DNA of 64,000 nt from Bacillota bacterium. GTDB lineage: Bacteria; Bacillota; Clostridia; Christensenellales; Aristaeellaceae. Positions 24,769-33,137 of the stretch are shown one piece after another. Under the pieces are notes generated by a model. The model had not been told where the DNA came from and searched no databases. It saw nothing but the letters and a program-made list of their open reading frames with translations. How positions within the stretch are numbered: the first letter of the stretch is position 1; each line of letters opens with the position of its first letter. The DNA is taken from assembly GCA_023398575.1 (NCBI GenBank), contig JAEWSC010000096.1, forward strand, positions 30,788-94,787. The letters are read 5' to 3'. The position numbers and the translations under genes are program-made.

Positions 24769-27618
24769 TTACTTGATTTTTATGCCATAAATCTGGCTCT
24801 TGCCCTTGCCGTTGGTCCCAACTACCAGGATGTCGTTGTACACGGCGGGAGAACCGGTGATTGCGCCTTCCAGCTGAATGCTGTTCTGCACAGCGCCGGT
24901 CTGACCGTCCATCAATTGCAGAACGCCTTCGCTGTCGCCTTGAATGATCCAGGCGCTGCCGCTTTCGTTATACACGGCCACTGGCGAGCTCCAGCTAAAG
25001 TGGGACATGGTCTGCTGCCAGAACACATGGCCTGTCTTTTTATCAAAGGCAATGATCTGGCCACCCTCTGGCGTTTTAGCCACAGTAAAGATTACAAGAT
25101 TGCCGATGCTTTGCTGTCCAACCACAGGCGAGGCCATCACACCGCCCGGCTCATTGGCATCGAACTCCACATTCACTGTGTAGGACCATTCCTGTTCGCC
25201 TGTCAGCGCATTCAGACGCCTGATGGTGCAAATGCCGCTCTTGCCCTGTTCCTTCACCGTATTGCCCGTGTACAAGGCCAACGTGCCGTCCTCATCAAAG
25301 TCCAAGGCAATAGTGGCATCGGTATTGTCGTCGGTATTCACAGCCCATACAGGCTTCATGGTGTTTACATCTACACACTGCAAAATGCCCGTGGCATCAG
25401 CGAAGTAGGCATAATTAGCATACATGGCTACGCTGCCCTCCACGCCGGTCTGCGTATCCTTCTGCTTGGCCGTTTTGGATTTGTAGGATACGATCTTGGG
25501 ATCGATGGCCAGCTTAGACGCATTTGGGTCAAAGGTGGCGTTCAGCAGCACGGTGTATAGCATGCCATTTTCGCCCGCAACGATCATCGTATCGCTGTTC
25601 TTATCGATCAGAGCAGTGCCGTCAAACGCACCGTTGGTGCCGTAAGCGTTCTTGTCGCGGCCATTGATAAATTTCAACTGCTTCTGGTCTATGAGGTTAA
25701 ACAGATAGAAGCCAATATCCCCCGTTGTGTTCCCGATCTTGCTGATGCCCTGGCCTATGGACAGCATGGGCATACCCCTGGGATCGACGGACACTGAACC
25801 CTTCAGCGGGAAGCCCACATTGATAGGATCACGAGTAGGCTGGCCATCGGCCAAGTCCAGGAAGTAGATTTTGCCATCCTGAGAGGCCAGTATGACCTCT
25901 TTCAAAGCGCTGACCGCTTTCTTCTCCTCGTTCAGGTTCATCATCGTGCGGATTTCCTTGGGCCATTTTACGATGGCCGGCTGACCCGTCCAGCCCGCGC
26001 CGTGATATGTGGAGATGCCGCCCATAGGCGCATTCCAGAGGATTTCCAGCTTGTTTTCCTGCACATTGGCAATGCCATAGGCCGCGTTCTGACGGAAGGG
26101 CCCGCCTCGGAAAGTGAGCACCGCACCGGACCAATTGGCATAGCTATCAGGCGAGCTCATTTTGACGGGGGATGTGCGAGTAAACTCGTTGAGCGCTTTA
26201 CTGCCGTCGTATATTTTCGTGGTAAGCTTCAATTGGCTCGGATCAGTGCCTTCCGCCGCACCGGCCTGCATATAGGGCATTTCCGTGGGTCCGGGCGTGG
26301 GTTCCGGCGTCGGTTCTGGCGAAGGGGTCGGCTCTGCAGTCGGCTCAGGCGTTTGTGTAGGCTCGGGGGTAGGTTCCTCCGTCGGCTCCAACGTTGGCTC
26401 TTCTGTCGGTTCTTCCGTTGGCTCCGAGGTAGCTTCTGTCATCATGGACATAGCCGATGTCGTAGGTTCTGGCGTGGGTTGCTCCACAACAGGCGTTTCC
26501 GTGGGTGCAATGACAGGCGCGACGATGCTTACTTCAACCACCTTACCGCTGTCGAGCCAATTGCCTTCCGACAACAGCTGAGCGGACATCTGGCCGGTAT
26601 ACGCATCCTTCAAAACGAGCTTCATAGACCAGATGGTGCTGTTTTCATTCTTGACATAGGCCTCAGTGGCCTTAATCAACTCGCTGCCCACGCTATCCAA
26701 AACCCGCACACCCTCTACCGTCTTGGTGCTGGTAATGGTAAAGGCCAATTCCACTGGCGCCTGGCCAGAAGAAGGCACCACTTGGAAATCTGTTATCTGG
26801 GGCAGTTCTTTTGTCTCGGGAACGAAGATGGCTTTGACGCTCTGATAAAAGCCACCGACTTCATCTGTTATGGTTTCCTTCACATCATTGAGCGTATTCA
26901 CGATGCCGCCAGCCTGCTGGTCATCCCGCTCAGGGAGCAGGAAAAACAGGCCGCCCAACGACAGTGCCACCAGCAATACAAGGACTAACAGCACCGTAAG
27001 TCCCTTGTGACCTCGGCGCTTATCCTCATCATCCTCTTCCAGATAATCCGGCACGGGCTGTGCCTGCCTCGGCCTGACTGGCGCAAATTCCTCCTGGCGG
27101 GACGAACGGGCATAGTTGGCACCAGGAGCCTGAGGCCTGCCTTGGCCCATCATAGGTCCATTTCCCTCCATGGGAGGACGGTTCATATCGCCATTTACGC
27201 GCATGGGCGGCGGCACGGGGCGCTGCTGCTCCCCCCGCATGGGCGGTGGAACCATCCTCGGCTCTTCCCGTCTTGGAGGCGGAGCCATTCTCGGTGCTTC
27301 GCGTTCAGACTCGTCCATCTGGTCACCCTGGTGCCGCTGGGAACGACGGCGGCGTTCATATCCCTGGGCAGAAACGGATGACTGCGCATCCTCTTGATAG
27401 CTTTGTTCCGCCGGACGGCTGACCCGTTTGCTGACATACTGCGTCTGGGCAGGAACATACCGCTGCGCAGGTTCCGCATCGATGGGTACGCGGGCACGTT
27501 CCGCACGAATCTGCGTCTCCTGCCCCAACTCTCCCATTCTTGGGTCCTGTTCAGATTTTTCATACATCGCCCTAGCCGGGATACGGCCATTCGGGCGATT
27601 TTGTTCACGATCGCTCAA
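24769..27618 (-). CDS. Membrane-anchored PQQ-type beta-propeller protein with Thr/Pro stalk
   Basis: A 949-residue protein in four parts: a charged, Pro/Arg-rich cytoplasmic region (1-200) with PPPRREE and PPPMR repeats; one membrane segment (about 205-227); a domain followed by an EPT/TPEP-rich stalk (about 380-446); and an outer region of about 500 residues with PQQ-like repeat wording (GKIYFLDLADGQ, ILQCVDVNTMKPVWAV, IIAFDKKTGHVFWQQ). It probably exposes a propeller at the surface; the ligand is unknown. No PQQ-dehydrogenase residues were recognised. TTG 27618 (AAAGGAG nine bases ahead) is the chosen start. Confidence 0.75.
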   Translation of the reverse strand: MSDREQNRPNGRIPARAMYEKSEQDPRMGELGQETQIRAERARVPIDAEPAQRYVPAQTQYVSKRVSRPAEQSYQEDAQSSVSAQGYERRRRSQRHQGDQMDESEREAPRMAPPPRREEPRMVPPPMRGEQQRPVPPPMRVNGDMNRPPMEGNGPMMGQGRPQAPGANYARSSRQEEFAPVRPRQAQPVPDYLEEDDEDKRRGHKGLTVLLVLVLLVALSLGGLFFLLPERDDQQAGGIVNTLNDVKETITDEVGGFYQSVKAIFVPETKELPQITDFQVVPSSGQAPVELAFTITSTKTVEGVRVLDSVGSELIKATEAYVKNENSTIWSMKLVLKDAYTGQMSAQLLSEGNWLDSGKVVEVSIVAPVIAPTETPVVEQPTPEPTTSAMSMMTEATSEPTEEPTEEPTLEPTEEPTPEPTQTPEPTAEPTPSPEPTPEPTPGPTEMPYMQAGAAEGTDPSQLKLTTKIYDGSKALNEFTRTSPVKMSSPDSYANWSGAVLTFRGGPFRQNAAYGIANVQENKLEILWNAPMGGISTYHGAGWTGQPAIVKWPKEIRTMMNLNEEKKAVSALKEVILASQDGKIYFLDLADGQPTRDPINVGFPLKGSVSVDPRGMPMLSIGQGISKIGNTTGDIGFYLFNLIDQKQLKFINGRDKNAYGTNGAFDGTALIDKNSDTMIVAGENGMLYTVLLNATFDPNASKLAIDPKIVSYKSKTAKQKDTQTGVEGSVAMYANYAYFADATGILQCVDVNTMKPVWAVNTDDNTDATIALDFDEDGTLALYTGNTVKEQGKSGICTIRRLNALTGEQEWSYTVNVEFDANEPGGVMASPVVGQQSIGNLVIFTVAKTPEGGQIIAFDKKTGHVFWQQTMSHFSWSSPVAVYNESGSAWIIQGDSEGVLQLMDGQTGAVQNSIQLEGAITGSPAVYNDILVVGTNGKGKSQIYGIKIK

Positions 27619-27660
27619 AACACGGCACTCCTTTTCACTTCGAACCAGCTTCACCTGTCT

Positions 27661-27689
27661 ATTATACAGAATGTTCCGTTTATCCACAA
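27661..27689 (-). promoter_or_regulatory. Promoter of the PQQ-propeller gene
   Basis: On the minus strand TTGTGG (27689-27684), 17 bases, TATAAT (27666-27661), about 40 bases before the start codon. Confidence 0.65.
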
Positions 27690-27804
27690 GCAAAATTCTT
27701 TCTTACTTGTAAATAATCGCATACACTCTCTATGGTAATCCTTCCCACGAATGGGCAAATGTATCCATGTAACCCGTTCCGTCGCCAACAGGCATTGTAT
27801 GTAT

Positions 27805-28761
27805 TTAACATGCACCTTCTGCAAGCGGCTGAAAAAACGTTTGCCGCCAGCGGTCAAGGGCATTTGAAAACCATGCTTCTGTGCAAACATGCTCCCCGAA
27901 GGCGCAGATGTACAGCAAGATGCCAAGGCTGATGAATGGCTGAACGAATCGCTGCTCTACAATGAAACCAGCAACGCTTTCATAACCTGCGAAGATGGCT
28001 TGCTGCTGTTCCTCCTTAGTAAAGTGCGAAGCCAGCGCACCAAGGTCCATGTAATAATAGCCATATCCCCAAAGCCCAAAATCGATAGGGGCTACCCTAT
28101 CTTCATGAAGGAGCATGTTTGATTTGGATAGATCAGAATGCACGATGCCAAAGCTGTTTTTCAGTCCATCCAACTCCGTCATACGCCTGCCGATAACCGT
28201 TAAGGCTTCGGTCATGGCATTCACATGGTCCTTTGAAATCCTGCCGGAAAGACCCATATTCAAAAGCCTATCCTTCATGCTCTCCGCTAGAAGCTTATCG
28301 TACGCCCTGCCCGCAGGAGCGGGTAAAACTTCTGCTTTTTGAAAACAGCTGTGTATACGGGCAGTCATACGGCCAATTTCCGTGAGTGTTGACGGCATCA
28401 ATTCAATATGCTCTAATGTATCGCCATCTAGCCAAGTGAGCAGCGTCGCATATTCTCCGCCTGGTAAGCGTGACAACACCTCACCCGCCCTGTTTAAAAC
28501 AGGGGTCTGCACCGGTATATCTCCCTGTTCGCCCAAGGACCTCAATAAAGCCAACTCTCCCTGCAGCGAGGCCGCTTTGTCGATATCAAAAAGCGCCTGA
28601 GAGAAACCCTTCCTGGGCTGATGGACCCTGAGCACAAACCTATTGCCCGATATGTCTGTAATCTGCCAGGCCGCGTTTTCGTTATGCCGGATTAGCCGTG
28701 CAGAAGGCATGTCCAGTTTGTAGCATGATAATGCTTGTGAAAGCCAAAGTTCAATGCTCAT
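27805..28761 (-). CDS. Aminoglycoside-phosphotransferase-fold kinase (APH/ChoK family)
   Basis: The 318 residues have the APH fold marks: FVLRVHQP with the ATP-binding Lys/Arg region near 42, catalytic loop GIVHSDLSKSNML near 195 (the HxDxxxxN motif), and metal-binding IDFGLWGYG near 215. Relatives phosphorylate small alcohols such as homoserine, choline or drugs; resistance should not be assumed. ATG 28761 overlaps the stop of the acetyltransferase upstream (ATGA), with GGGGGA ahead, so it is the last gene of the hisH-hisF group. Confidence 0.8.
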   Translation of the reverse strand: MSIELWLSQALSCYKLDMPSARLIRHNENAAWQITDISGNRFVLRVHQPRKGFSQALFDIDKAASLQGELALLRSLGEQGDIPVQTPVLNRAGEVLSRLPGGEYATLLTWLDGDTLEHIELMPSTLTEIGRMTARIHSCFQKAEVLPAPAGRAYDKLLAESMKDRLLNMGLSGRISKDHVNAMTEALTVIGRRMTELDGLKNSFGIVHSDLSKSNMLLHEDRVAPIDFGLWGYGYYYMDLGALASHFTKEEQQQAIFAGYESVAGFIVEQRFVQPFISLGILLYICAFGEHVCTEAWFSNALDRWRQTFFQPLAEGAC

Positions 28762-29204
28762 GCGTCCCCCACTAGAGGCAGGCACAGCTTAAAATGGCTG
28801 GAAGTCATGCCCATCCTTTGATAAAAAGCGTGGCTTTGCTCCCTTGTCTGGCGGCAGCAAACTTCCAACTGTATGCAGCCCAAAACCTGGGCGGCCACCC
28901 TGGCTGCCTGAAACAAGGCCCGTCCCAAGCCTTGACCCCGCAGCCCCTCTTTCACCACCAGTTCCTGTATTTCCCCCACAAGCCCTGTATGATGCAATAG
29001 CCGCTGCACATGCAGGCTGATGAACCCAACCGGCTGGCCGCTAAGAAACGCCAGAAGATAGCGGATATTTTGAGCCGCAAGGTTTGCCGCATATACCTTC
29101 AAAAACGCTTCCGGGTCCAGCGACGGACCTTCCAGTTCAACCATCAAAGCGTATACGGCGTCCAAATGATGTGCTTGAGCGGGATAAACAGCAATCTGCT
29201 CCAT
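28758..29204 (-). CDS. GNAT family N-acetyltransferase
   Basis: The 148 residues carry the acetyl-CoA-binding GNAT core: ELVVKEGLRGQGLGRALFQAA near residues 77-97 (motif A, RGQGLG) and HAFYQRMGM near 128. The substrate is unknown. It begins ten bases after the hisF stop, with AAGGGAGG as ribosome site, and overlaps the kinase gene by four bases. An in-frame start seven codons earlier would lie before that ribosome site. Confidence 0.82.
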   Translation of the reverse strand: MEQIAVYPAQAHHLDAVYALMVELEGPSLDPEAFLKVYAANLAAQNIRYLLAFLSGQPVGFISLHVQRLLHHTGLVGEIQELVVKEGLRGQGLGRALFQAARVAAQVLGCIQLEVCCRQTREQSHAFYQRMGMTSSHFKLCLPLVGDA

Positions 29205-29214
29205 CTGCCCTCCC

Positions 29215-29979
29215 TTAGGGCACAAGCCGCATGGGCACGCCCTCTCTTGACAGATATTCCTTCAAAGTTTCTATCTCCAGTATGCGGTAATGAAACAACG
29301 TGGCCGCCAAAGCCGCGTCGGCACAACCTATGGTCAAGGCATCTCTAAAGTGCTCCATGGTACCCGCGCCGCCGGAGGCGATGACCGGAACGTTCACTGC
29401 TTTGGCTACAGCCCTGGTCACGGAGATATCAAAGCCTTCCCCTACCCCATCGGTATCCATGCTAGTCAGCAGGATTTCGCCCGCGCCACGGCGCACGCCC
29501 TCCCGGGCCCACTCCAAGGCATCCAGCCCAGTGTTCACCCGGCCGCCGTTTACATACACATCCCAGCTCCCGCCTGGCCTGCGCTTTACATCCATGGCCA
29601 GCACAATGCACTGGCTGCCAAAGCGCAGCGCCGCTTCCTCAATAAAATCGGGAGTCTTTACCGCCGGGCTGTTGATGGAAACCTTATCCGCACCCAGGCG
29701 CAAAAGCTCCTTAATTTGGGTGATATCCGATATGCCGCCGCCTACCGTAAAGGGTATAAACACCTGTTCTGCCACGCGGGAGGTCACGTCCAGCATGGTT
29801 TTGCGTCCTTCGTAGGAGGCGTTGATGTCCAATAATACCAGTTCATCGGCTCCGGCTTGGTTGTACCAGACAGCCGCCTCCACGGGGTCGCCGGCGTCCC
29901 TGATGTTCACAAAGTTCGTGCCCTTGACGACACGGCCATCTTTGATGTCCAAGCAGGGGATAATGCGTTTGAGCAGCAC
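29215..29979 (-). CDS. hisF: Imidazole glycerol phosphate synthase, cyclase subunit
   Basis: A 254-residue TIM barrel with the HisF opening LLKRIIPCLDIKDGRVVKGTNF (catalytic Asp near residue 11) and the second catalytic Asp in VLAMDVKRR near 130; phosphate loops VGGGISD and ASGGAG are present. With HisH it makes imidazole glycerol phosphate and AICAR. The start is GTG 29979, three bases after the hisH stop. No hisA, hisI or other his gene is in the window. Confidence 0.94.
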   Translation of the reverse strand: MLLKRIIPCLDIKDGRVVKGTNFVNIRDAGDPVEAAVWYNQAGADELVLLDINASYEGRKTMLDVTSRVAEQVFIPFTVGGGISDITQIKELLRLGADKVSINSPAVKTPDFIEEAALRFGSQCIVLAMDVKRRPGGSWDVYVNGGRVNTGLDALEWAREGVRRGAGEILLTSMDTDGVGEGFDISVTRAVAKAVNVPVIASGGAGTMEHFRDALTIGCADAALAATLFHYRILEIETLKEYLSREGVPMRLVP

Positions 29980-29982
29980 TTT

Positions 29983-30597
29983 TCAGCCCACCTTTCCAGG
30001 ATTCCAGGCGGCGAAACGGCGGAGCATATTCAGACCGTCGGCCCCGCTTTTTTCCGGGTGGAACTGGGCCGCTGCCACAGCGCCACGCTCAGCCACTGCA
30101 GTAAAAGGAATGCCGTATTCAGATATGCCCACCGTCCAAAGAGGGGAGATATCTGCCATCATGTAAGAATGTACAAAGTACACGCAGGGCGAGGTTCCGC
30201 CATCAAACAGCGTACAATCGCGGGTTTGAAGCGTGTTCCAGCCCATGTGCGGAATTTTCAGGCCCATTTCCGGAAAACGGGTGATGGTGCCGGGAAAGAT
30301 GCCCAACCCCTCATAATAGCCGTTTTCCTCGCTGGCCTCAAACATTAGCTGCATCCCCAGGCATATGCCCAGAAATGGGGTCTTGCGGCGTGCTACTTCC
30401 AGCGCTGCTTTGTCAAGCCCTGTCTCCTTCAGGCGGGCCATGGCGTCGCGAAATGCACCAACACCGGGCAAAATCACCCGGTCAGCTTTGATCACCTGAT
30501 CGGGATCGTCGGTGACAACAGATTCCTGTCCCAAATACTCCAGCGCTTTTTGTACGCTACGAAGGTTGCCCATGCCATAATCCATAATAGCGATCAT
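29983..30597 (-). CDS. hisH: Imidazole glycerol phosphate synthase, glutaminase subunit
   Basis: A 204-residue class I glutamine amidotransferase with the full triad: Cys in LGICLGMQLMFE near residue 80, His and Glu in FHPEKSG near 180-182. The start MIAIMDYGMGNLRSVQKAL is typical. It feeds ammonia to HisF through the barrel. AAGGAGG precedes the ATG by eight bases, and the start overlaps the amidohydrolase stop by four bases. Confidence 0.94.
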   Translation of the reverse strand: MIAIMDYGMGNLRSVQKALEYLGQESVVTDDPDQVIKADRVILPGVGAFRDAMARLKETGLDKAALEVARRKTPFLGICLGMQLMFEASEENGYYEGLGIFPGTITRFPEMGLKIPHMGWNTLQTRDCTLFDGGTSPCVYFVHSYMMADISPLWTVGISEYGIPFTAVAERGAVAAAQFHPEKSGADGLNMLRRFAAWNPGKVG

Positions 30598-31400
30598 ACC
30601 ATGTCCTCCTTGTCTGTAAGACCCAGCAGCTCTGCCCCGTTTTTATACAGTATTCTTTCCCGCTCCTGCGGCCCAAAGCCAAGCGCCCAAAAGCGTTCAA
30701 GCTCCTGCTTCGGGGTCCACATGGGATAATCAGTGCCAAAGATCACCCTGGCCACACCATAATGCTCAATAATAGCCCTGGCTTCATCCACCGGAATTGC
30801 ATACAGACTGGAGGAGGTGTCCACCCACACATTGGGCCTGCCGGCAAGCATTTGATGGCCGTCTGACCACTGAGACCAGCCGCCTAAATGGGCGCAAATG
30901 GTTTTCATGTTTGGAAAACGATCCAGCACTTTTGCCATGCGCCTAGGCTGACTCGTTTCAAACCGCTTGTCCCCCGTATGGATGAGCAGTGGAATGCGGC
31001 CCTGGATAGCATCATAAATGGGATAGGCCTTTTCATCATCAATGTTGAAATACTGAAAATCCGGATGCAGCTTAACACCTTTGAGGCCCAGGGAAATCGC
31101 CCGGTCAATCTCCCCCGCGATATCAGGATGGTCCGGATGCATGGTGGCAAAGCCGGTAAGGCAGTCATGCGCCTTTACTGTTGCGGCAATAAAATCGTTG
31201 ATGCGGGACACCTTTTCCCAGGTGACCGCCACAGAATGAACCAGCATATGGTTAACGCCGGCAGCGGCTTCCAAAGCGAGCAATGCACCCACCGTGCCGT
31301 CGTGGCACATGGGGATTTCATAAAACTCTCCAATGGCGTGAGCGGCTTTTAAAGCGATAGCATCAGGATAAATGTGTGCGTGAAAATCCAGGATCGGCAT
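30594..31400 (-). CDS. Amidohydrolase family protein (Amidohydro_2)
   Basis: A 268-residue metal-dependent TIM-barrel hydrolase: HxH motif in LDFHAHIYPD at residues 4-13, KLHPDF near 108, LLIHTGD near 133, CAHLGG near 160, and metal Asp in IFGTDYPMW near 217. Members hydrolyse or decarboxylate small ring or carboxylic substrates; this one's substrate is unknown. It leads the run with hisH, hisF, GNAT and APH kinase, with overlapping or near-touching junctions, so it is co-expressed with half a histidine pathway. AGGAGG precedes the ATG. Confidence 0.82.
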   Translation of the reverse strand: MPILDFHAHIYPDAIALKAAHAIGEFYEIPMCHDGTVGALLALEAAAGVNHMLVHSVAVTWEKVSRINDFIAATVKAHDCLTGFATMHPDHPDIAGEIDRAISLGLKGVKLHPDFQYFNIDDEKAYPIYDAIQGRIPLLIHTGDKRFETSQPRRMAKVLDRFPNMKTICAHLGGWSQWSDGHQMLAGRPNVWVDTSSSLYAIPVDEARAIIEHYGVARVIFGTDYPMWTPKQELERFWALGFGPQERERILYKNGAELLGLTDKEDMV

Positions 31401-31678
31401 AAGTGCCTCCTACAGAATAAGGGATAAGACGATGAGGATATCAAAAAGATCGGCGGTTCATTGAATCAATAAGGTCTGACAAACTTGCAGGATGCATGAA
31501 AGGGGTGAAACCCTAGCATTGTAATCGTGGCGCCCGGCTTCTCCTGGCGCGCGAGGCTTGCGGAGCAAGCCTTCTTATGCGATTCACTGGCCATATGCCG
31601 GAACGAACGTATTCTCGCCCAGGCATACAGATGAATCGTGCAGTTCAAACAAATACACAGCGTTTGTTTGAAGGATCG
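31401..31678. other. Non-coding stretch between purA and the hisHF group
   Basis: About 300 bases between two minus-strand genes hold no supported gene. One small perfect hairpin is seen, AGGCTTGC (31554-31561) with GCAAGCCT (31565-31572). The promoter for the amidohydrolase-hisH-hisF group should lie here, but no convincing pair of boxes was found. Confidence 0.55.
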
Positions 31679-31708
31679 AAAGGGGCCCCGGCATGCCGGC
31701 ACCCCTTT
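31679..31708 (-). terminator. purA terminator
   Basis: AAAGGGG (31679-31685) pairs with CCCCTTT (31702-31708) around an inner CCGGCATGCCGG palindrome, right after the purA stop at 31712. The minus-strand stem ends CCCCTTTCG. Confidence 0.75.
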
Positions 31709-31711
31709 GTG

Positions 31712-32992
31712 CTATTTGCTTCTATAAAGTATTTCATCCCTGCGGGGACCATTGGATACCATGCGGATAGGCGCACCGATCTTTTCTTCCAGGAAGGCCA
31801 CATACTTTTTGCAGTTTTCGGGCAGTTGGTCAAAATCCCGCACGCCGCGAATGTCTTTTGCCCAGCCGGGCAGTGTTTCGAACACCGGTTTTGCGCGCAT
31901 GAGCTTAGGTGTAGCCGGGAATTTATCGGTCAAAACCCCGTCAATTTCATATGCCGTGCAAACGGGAATTTCCTTCAAGTACCCCAAAACATCCAAGTTG
32001 GTCAAAACGGCCTCGGTTCCCCCCTGCACCATTACCCCATAGCGGGTGGCTACAGCGTCAAACCAGCCCACCCGGCGGGGCCGGCCGGTGGTGGCGCCGT
32101 ATTCGCCGGCATCGCCGCCGCGGTTGCGCAATTCCACCGCCTCATCACCGAAAATCTCTGTCACAAAGGGGCCAGCACCCACGCAGCTGGAATAGGCCTT
32201 GGTCACACAGTAAATGTCCCGAATGTCCCAGGGCGGCACGCCGGCACCAACCGCCCCAAAGCCCGCCAGCGGGGAGGAGGAAGTGGTGTAGGGGTAAATG
32301 CCGTGGTCAGGATCACGCAGCGAGCCCAATTGGCCCTCCAGCAGTATGGTCTTGCCTGCTTTCACCGCATCGTGCAAGAACCACGAGGTATCGCACACCA
32401 TGGGTTCGATTTCTTTTGCCAAAGCAGTGTACTTTTGAACCAGCACCTCTACATCGATGGGAGGCTTGTGATACAAATACTCCAGCATAGGGTTCTTCAG
32501 GGAAGCTACATTTTCCAATTTCTCACGCAGCAAAGCTTCATCAAAAAGCTGGCACACCTGTAAACCAATTTTCATGTATTTGTCGCCATAAAATGGCGCA
32601 ATGCCAGACTTAGTGCTGCCGAAGGACTTGCCCCCCAGCCGTTCCTCTTCATACTTATCAAAATCCACATGGTAGGGCATCATCACCTGCGCCCTATCGG
32701 AAATCAACACCTCAGGCCTGGGCACGCCCCTTGTGACCACGGTATTCAGTTCACTTATCAACGCTTCGATGTTAAAGGCCACGCCTGGCCCGATAATGTT
32801 TACGATATGCTGATGGAAAACTCCCGAGGGCAACAGGTGCAGTGCGAACTTTCCGTACTCGTTGATGATGGTATGCCCGGCATTTGCGCCGCCCTGATAG
32901 CGGACGACAATATCGCTTTTTTCCGCCAGAACATCTGTCACTTTTCCCTTGCCTTCGTCTCCCCAGTTGGCGCCAACTATGGTGCGGATCAT
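31712..32992 (-). CDS. purA: Adenylosuccinate synthase
   Basis: A 426-residue protein of normal PurA length, opening with the GTP-binding and catalytic loop MIRTIVGANWGDEGKGKVTD, with Asp13 and His41-region motifs (GGANAGHTI) and the substrate loop RNRGGDAGEYGATTGRPRR in the second half. It joins IMP and aspartate with GTP in AMP synthesis. AAGGAGG precedes the ATG. It has its own promoter (33058-33086) and terminator, so it is monocistronic. Confidence 0.96.
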   Translation of the reverse strand: MIRTIVGANWGDEGKGKVTDVLAEKSDIVVRYQGGANAGHTIINEYGKFALHLLPSGVFHQHIVNIIGPGVAFNIEALISELNTVVTRGVPRPEVLISDRAQVMMPYHVDFDKYEEERLGGKSFGSTKSGIAPFYGDKYMKIGLQVCQLFDEALLREKLENVASLKNPMLEYLYHKPPIDVEVLVQKYTALAKEIEPMVCDTSWFLHDAVKAGKTILLEGQLGSLRDPDHGIYPYTTSSSPLAGFGAVGAGVPPWDIRDIYCVTKAYSSCVGAGPFVTEIFGDEAVELRNRGGDAGEYGATTGRPRRVGWFDAVATRYGVMVQGGTEAVLTNLDVLGYLKEIPVCTAYEIDGVLTDKFPATPKLMRAKPVFETLPGWAKDIRGVRDFDQLPENCKKYVAFLEEKIGAPIRMVSNGPRRDEILYRSK

Positions 32993-33057
32993 GAGGTTCC
33001 TCCTTTTACAGCGGCATCATCGCCGCATAAAGGCGCAAGCAAAAAGCGCCCGTTCCT

Positions 33058-33086
33058 GTTATACAATACGCGGGCGCTTCTGTCAA
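33058..33086 (-). promoter_or_regulatory. purA promoter
   Basis: On the minus strand TTGACA (33086-33081), 17 bases, TATAAC (33063-33058). The leader to the ATG is about 60 bases. Confidence 0.85.
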
Positions 33087-33137
33087 GACGAACGCGAATG
33101 GCAAAGGGCCGATTTTCCGTTCGTGTTTTTGATATTT

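Noticed and set aside
24358..25560. 400-codon plus-strand frame over glpK and the propeller gene
   Set aside because: It spans two real minus-strand genes and the terminator between them; no family likeness.
26002..26988. 328-codon plus-strand frame opposite the Thr/Pro stalk
   Set aside because: Antisense of the propeller gene, with Arg/Gly-rich nonsense text typical of such shadows.
27805..28761. Antibiotic resistance by the APH-fold kinase
   Set aside because: Fold marks alone do not show aminoglycoside use; the gene sits in a metabolic run.
31577..32563. 328-codon plus-strand frame opposite purA
   Set aside because: Antisense of a certain gene and running through its terminator.
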